Assembly (NCBI GenBank): GCA_964608735.1
Contig: CAZSPL010000162.1
Span: 1 to 9,252 of the forward strand
Direction of reading: 5' to 3'
Source: CAZSPL01 sp964608735
GTDB taxonomy: Bacteria; JAJVIF01; JAPKYR01; CAZSPL01
Length of the DNA stretch: 9,252 bases
In this document: positions 6,273 to 9,252 of the stretch, piece after piece
Layout: every line of letters starts with the position of its first letter
Position numbering within the stretch: the stretch's first letter is position 1
Notes under the pieces: model-generated
What the model saw: only the letters and a program-made list of their open reading frames with translations
Databases searched by the model: none
Told to the model about the DNA's origin: nothing
Position numbers and translations under genes: made by a program

Positions 6273-8348
6273 TCAGCCTCTCAGCCTGATTCTCACATCG
6301 ACGACCTTCGAGCCCTTCCCCGGCGCGAAACTGAACACCGGGTTCAGGTCCATTTCCATTATCCGCGGATGGTCCATCGCGAGGCGCGAAATTCGCAGCA
6401 GGACATCCTTCAAACTCCCGACATCGGCGCCCTTCTTCCCGCGAACTCCTTTCAATATCGCCTGCCCTTTTATGCTTGATATCATCTCGTTCGCATCGGC
6501 ATCGGTAAGCGGGCACAGGCGGAACTGGACATCCTTCATCACTTCGACGAATATCCCGCCGAGTCCGAACATGACAATCGGCCCGATTCCCTCGGTATTG
6601 TTCACGCCGATAATCGTCTCGACCGCTTCGCCGAGCTGTTCCTGCACAATGTACGCCGGGTTGTGCTTCGAGAATTTCTTGTCCATCGCCTCGAATGCCT
6701 TCACCAATGCGGCTTCGGTCTTGATATTCAGCGCGATGCCGCCCTCGTCGGATTTGTGGACGACTTCCTTCGCGTCGACTTTCAGCACAACCGGGAATTT
6801 CAATCCCTTCACGGCGGCTTTTATCTCATCGACATTCGCGGCCTTGATGGCTTTCGCGGTGGGGATGCCATATGCTTCGAGCGCGGCGAATGCATCGGCC
6901 TGCGATATATATCCCTCGCCGAGTCCGCCGAACAGCTTGTCGACATCGGATTTCCCGACATCCAATTCCGGCACCGATGATTCCTTCGCATGCTTGTACA
7001 TGCCGTAGCGCGTCATATTGATGAGCACTTTCGCGCCGGTCTCCGGGAATTCATAGACAGGTATGCCGCCCTTGCGGATGGCCCGTATCAGCCTGCCCCA
7101 TTTCTCGATGGTCATCAGAACGACGATTATCGGCTTCGTCGCCTTCGGGCCCCATTCCGCGATGGTCGCGGCGATTCCGTCGAGGTCGACGAACGGCGCG
7201 GAGATGAAGTTGATGAGTATCGAATCGACATTGGGGTCGTTCATCAACCCTTCGACCGCTGCGCCGTAATGCTCCGGCCCGGCTGTGGCGATGACATCCA
7301 CCGGGTTCTCGACCGACGCCATCGGCATCAGGCGCGCCTTCAGGAACGCGCGCGTGTCGTCGGTAAGCTTCGAAAGCGTCAGCCCGGCCTGGATGCATTC
7401 ATCGACGGCGAGTATCCCCGGCCCGCCGGTGTTGGTAACTATCGCGACCCGGTTGCCCTTCGGCTCCGGCTGGCTCGAAAGCGCGATGGCGGTCTGTATC
7501 ATTTCATCCTGAGTGTCGAAACGAATCACTCCCGCCTTCCTGAAGATGACATCGGTGGTGACATCCTTCTCCATCAGCGTGCCTGTATGCGATGAAACAG
7601 CCTTGAGACCTTCCTTCGTCTTGCCTGACTTCACCGCCAGCACCGGCTTTATCTTGGAAATCTTGCGCGCGGTCTCGAGGAATCCGATGGGGTCTTTCAG
7701 CGTTTCGATATGCAGCATGATGACCCGCGTGCCCTCATCCTGCCCGTAATATTCGAGTATCTCGTTCATCGAGACATCGCACTCGTTGCCGTAACTGGCA
7801 TACATACGGATGCCCATGCCGATTTTATCCAGGTGCAGCTTGAGCACTTCGCCCACGCCGCCGGATTGCGCGAGGATGGAAATATTCCCCTGGGTCATCG
7901 GTACGAACGTGAAGTTGGCATAGACCCAGACCGCTTCGTCGGAATTCTGTATGCCCTGTGAATTCGGACCGTACACGCGCATTCCGTATTTATGCGCCGT
8001 CTCGACCATCTGCTTCTCGAGCGCCTCGCCTTCCGCGCCGACTTCCTTGAACCCGGCCGTATGTACGATGGCGAATTTCACGCCCTTCTTGCCGCATTCC
8101 TCTATCGCCATCGGCACGAGGGTGTTCTTGATGGAGATGTTGACGAGGTCGATTTCGTCGGGTATATCGAGGATCGATTTATACGCCTTGAACGATTTGA
8201 TGTAGGGGTCTTTCGGGTTGATGGGGAATATCGGCCCCTTGAATCCGTGGTCGAGCAGGTTCTGCATCACTATATGCCCGATGCTCAGCGGGTTGTTCGA
8301 CGCCCCTATTATCGCTACGGATCTGGGTCTGAAAAGTGAATCAAGCAT
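6273..8348 (-). CDS. ADP-forming acyl-CoA (acetyl-CoA) synthetase, fused alpha and beta subunits
   Basis: A 691-residue protein with the full alpha-beta layout of NDP-forming acyl-CoA synthetases, which convert acyl-CoA + ADP + Pi to acid + CoA + ATP. An N-terminal CoA-binding Rossmann domain (about 1-140) starts FRPRSVAIIGASNNP and includes YGPNSQG (126-132). Ligase-CoA domains follow (about 150-450): ILAQSGG (158-164), then VSSHTG with H254 as the expected phosphorylated histidine. The C-terminal ATP-grasp domain (about 480-691) carries HKSDEGG with H531 (the second relay histidine), FGLGGIFVEVMKDVQFR (594-610) and MEMDLNPV (664-671). All key residues are present, so it should be active. 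The ATG at 8348 has GGAGG six nt upstream. It begins 33 bp after the dehydratase activator gene and probably shares its transcript, suggesting that the acyl-CoA made by that pathway is used for ATP synthesis. The acyl substrate cannot be told from the sequence. Confidence 0.95.
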   Translation of the reverse strand: MLDSLFRPRSVAIIGASNNPLSIGHIVMQNLLDHGFKGPIFPINPKDPYIKSFKAYKSILDIPDEIDLVNISIKNTLVPMAIEECGKKGVKFAIVHTAGFKEVGAEGEALEKQMVETAHKYGMRVYGPNSQGIQNSDEAVWVYANFTFVPMTQGNISILAQSGGVGEVLKLHLDKIGMGIRMYASYGNECDVSMNEILEYYGQDEGTRVIMLHIETLKDPIGFLETARKISKIKPVLAVKSGKTKEGLKAVSSHTGTLMEKDVTTDVIFRKAGVIRFDTQDEMIQTAIALSSQPEPKGNRVAIVTNTGGPGILAVDECIQAGLTLSKLTDDTRAFLKARLMPMASVENPVDVIATAGPEHYGAAVEGLMNDPNVDSILINFISAPFVDLDGIAATIAEWGPKATKPIIVVLMTIEKWGRLIRAIRKGGIPVYEFPETGAKVLINMTRYGMYKHAKESSVPELDVGKSDVDKLFGGLGEGYISQADAFAALEAYGIPTAKAIKAANVDEIKAAVKGLKFPVVLKVDAKEVVHKSDEGGIALNIKTEAALVKAFEAMDKKFSKHNPAYIVQEQLGEAVETIIGVNNTEGIGPIVMFGLGGIFVEVMKDVQFRLCPLTDADANEMISSIKGQAILKGVRGKKGADVGSLKDVLLRISRLAMDHPRIMEMDLNPVFSFAPGKGSKVVDVRIRLRG

Positions 8349-8381
8349 GGCAAGCCTCCATGATTATGCTATTAATTCATA

Positions 8382-9170
8382 TCATTTATTTCCATTTTCT
8401 TCCAACGCCATCAGCGCCGCGCCGAGTGCGCCGGTCAACTGCGGATGCGGCGGGACTTTCACCGCGTGCCCGATAGCCTTTTCGAACAGCGTCACTATTA
8501 CCGGGTTATGCTCTACGACTCCCCCGGTGACGACGATATCCCCTTCGAGCGGGTCCATTTCGACAATACGCTTCACCACCGAATCGAATGCGCCCGCCAC
8601 GATGTCGTTCAAACGGTCCCCCTTCTTGAAGTTGGTCAATATCTCGGTCTTGGTGAATACGGTGCAGAAACTTCCGAGCTTCACCGGCGATTCGGCCTGC
8701 TCGGCGAGGGCGTTCAAATCATCGAGCGGTATTTCGAGCAACGACGCGATTTCCTCGAGGAACGCGCCGGTACCGGCGGCGCATTTGCGGTTGAATTTAA
8801 AATTGATGCGCTTGCCGTTTTCATCGAGGGTGATGATCTTGTTATCCTGCCCGCCGATGTCGACAACCGTTATCGGGCCGCTGAAAAAATGAAGGCATCC
8901 GCGTCCGTGGCACGCGATCTCTGTGCGGGTCGTGTCGGCGAAGGAAACCTCGTCGCGGGCGTAACCGGTGGAAATTGTCTTCGCGATTCCCGCTCCATTC
9001 AATCCGAGCGCCGCGAGAATCTCATCCCGGCATTCCCCCGCGACCTTCATCCCCTCGGCACCGGAACGCCGCGTGCAGTGTCCGAGCAACTCACGCGCGG
9101 AATCTATCAGCACCACCTTGGTCGCCGACGCTCCGACATCTACTCCGCAATATATCTTCAGTTCAGTCAT
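8382..9170 (-). CDS. Activator ATPase of a 2-hydroxyacyl-CoA dehydratase or benzoyl-CoA reductase (BadF/BadG/BcrA/BcrD/HgdC family)
   Basis: A 262-residue ASKHA-fold ATPase, the normal length for HgdC-type activators. These homodimers share one [4Fe-4S] cluster and use ATP hydrolysis to drive a low-potential electron into the dehydratase or reductase. Visible motifs: YCGVDVGASATKVVL (phosphate-1 loop, residues 7-21), STGYAR (67-72), DIGGQDNK (104-111), NRKCAAGTG with C130, SFCTVFTKTEIL with C169, and VTGGV (214-218). C130 and C169 are the expected cluster ligands, and their 39-residue spacing equals that of C127 and C166 in Acidaminococcus HgdC (recalled from the literature). I chose the ATG at 9170 because the family begins just before the IYCGVD strand; an in-frame GTG at 9215 lies in a hairpin loop. 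The dehydratase or reductase subunits are not in the window and may lie upstream. The start lacks a strong Shine-Dalgarno. Confidence 0.93.
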   Translation of the reverse strand: MTELKIYCGVDVGASATKVVLIDSARELLGHCTRRSGAEGMKVAGECRDEILAALGLNGAGIAKTISTGYARDEVSFADTTRTEIACHGRGCLHFFSGPITVVDIGGQDNKIITLDENGKRINFKFNRKCAAGTGAFLEEIASLLEIPLDDLNALAEQAESPVKLGSFCTVFTKTEILTNFKKGDRLNDIVAGAFDSVVKRIVEMDPLEGDIVVTGGVVEHNPVIVTLFEKAIGHAVKVPPHPQLTGALGAALMALEENGNK

Positions 9171-9203
9171 TGTCCGGTTCACGATGCTTGCTATTTTTCC
9201 GAT

Positions 9204-9229
9204 GTTTCGGGACACCCCTGTCCCGAAAC
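9204..9229. repeat. Perfect inverted repeat, 11-bp arms, 4-nt loop
   Basis: GTTTCGGGACA (9204-9214) and TGTCCCGAAAC (9219-9229) are exact reverse complements around CCCC. A hairpin this stable, 34 bp upstream of the activator ATG, is unlikely to be chance. No T-run follows it on either strand, so it is not a typical intrinsic terminator. It could be a REP-like extragenic palindrome, a leader structure or a protein-binding site. Confidence 0.85.
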
Positions 9230-9252
9230 CAACCCAATCCCTGGTGCCACGG

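Noticed and set aside
6172..6516. A 114-codon minus-strand frame ending just before the STAND start
   Set aside because: Most of it overlaps the 3' end of the acyl-CoA synthetase in another frame, and its composition is not protein-like.
6268..7008. A 246-codon plus-strand frame opposite the acyl-CoA synthetase
   Set aside because: It is a Ser/Phe-rich shadow of the ATP-grasp coding region on the opposite strand; the minus-strand gene has all catalytic motifs.
8218..8892. A 224-codon plus-strand frame across the activator gene
   Set aside because: It is antisense to the activator's conserved motifs and spans two genes, with no recognisable domain.
9171..9215. GTG at 9215 as start of the activator gene
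   Set aside because: It would add 15 residues not expected in the family and begins inside the loop of the 9204-9229 hairpin; the ATG at 9170 gives the standard N-terminus.

Overview
The window reads as a bacterial chromosome segment with moderately high G+C and dense packing. The right-hand genes point to an anaerobe: an iron-sulfur activator of 2-hydroxyacyl-CoA dehydratases or benzoyl-CoA reductases, followed at once by an ADP-forming acyl-CoA synthetase. This pairing fits fermentation of amino acids, hydroxy acids or aromatics, with ATP made from an acyl-CoA. I cannot name the genus or phylum from the sequence.

From left to right there are two blocks. The left block (1-6171) is signalling or conflict type. 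A minus-strand gene open from 1912 to the left edge encodes an intact RelA/SpoT nucleotide pyrophosphokinase domain, then TPR-like helices, then a TRPM-type SLOG (LSDAT) nucleotide-binding domain cut by the window end. It follows a Nudix hydrolase gene (1949-2356) after 36 bp, so the two are probably one operon. Divergent from them, on the plus strand, lie two small paralogous genes of unknown family (2592-2909 and 2962-3246). Each has a near-copy of the same leader and Shine-Dalgarno sequence. The second overlaps, tail to tail by 6 bp, a 976-residue STAND protein (3241-6171, minus) built of a DUF4062-like N-terminus, a P-loop NTPase and six 40-residue TPR repeats.

The right block (6273-9170, minus) is metabolic: the dehydratase activator, then 33 bp later the acyl-CoA synthetase. 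A perfect 11-bp hairpin lies upstream of the activator (9204-9229).

The most interesting candidate is the Nudix plus RelA/SpoT-TPR-SLOG operon. One protein appears to combine a module that makes a phosphorylated nucleotide (or pyrophosphorylates another target) with a module that may sense a nucleotide ligand, and a nucleotide-cleaving enzyme is encoded beside it. Its closeness to a STAND ATPase suggests a defence or stress-signalling locus. That is inference from domain content and context. No stretch longer than 300 bp lacks a gene.
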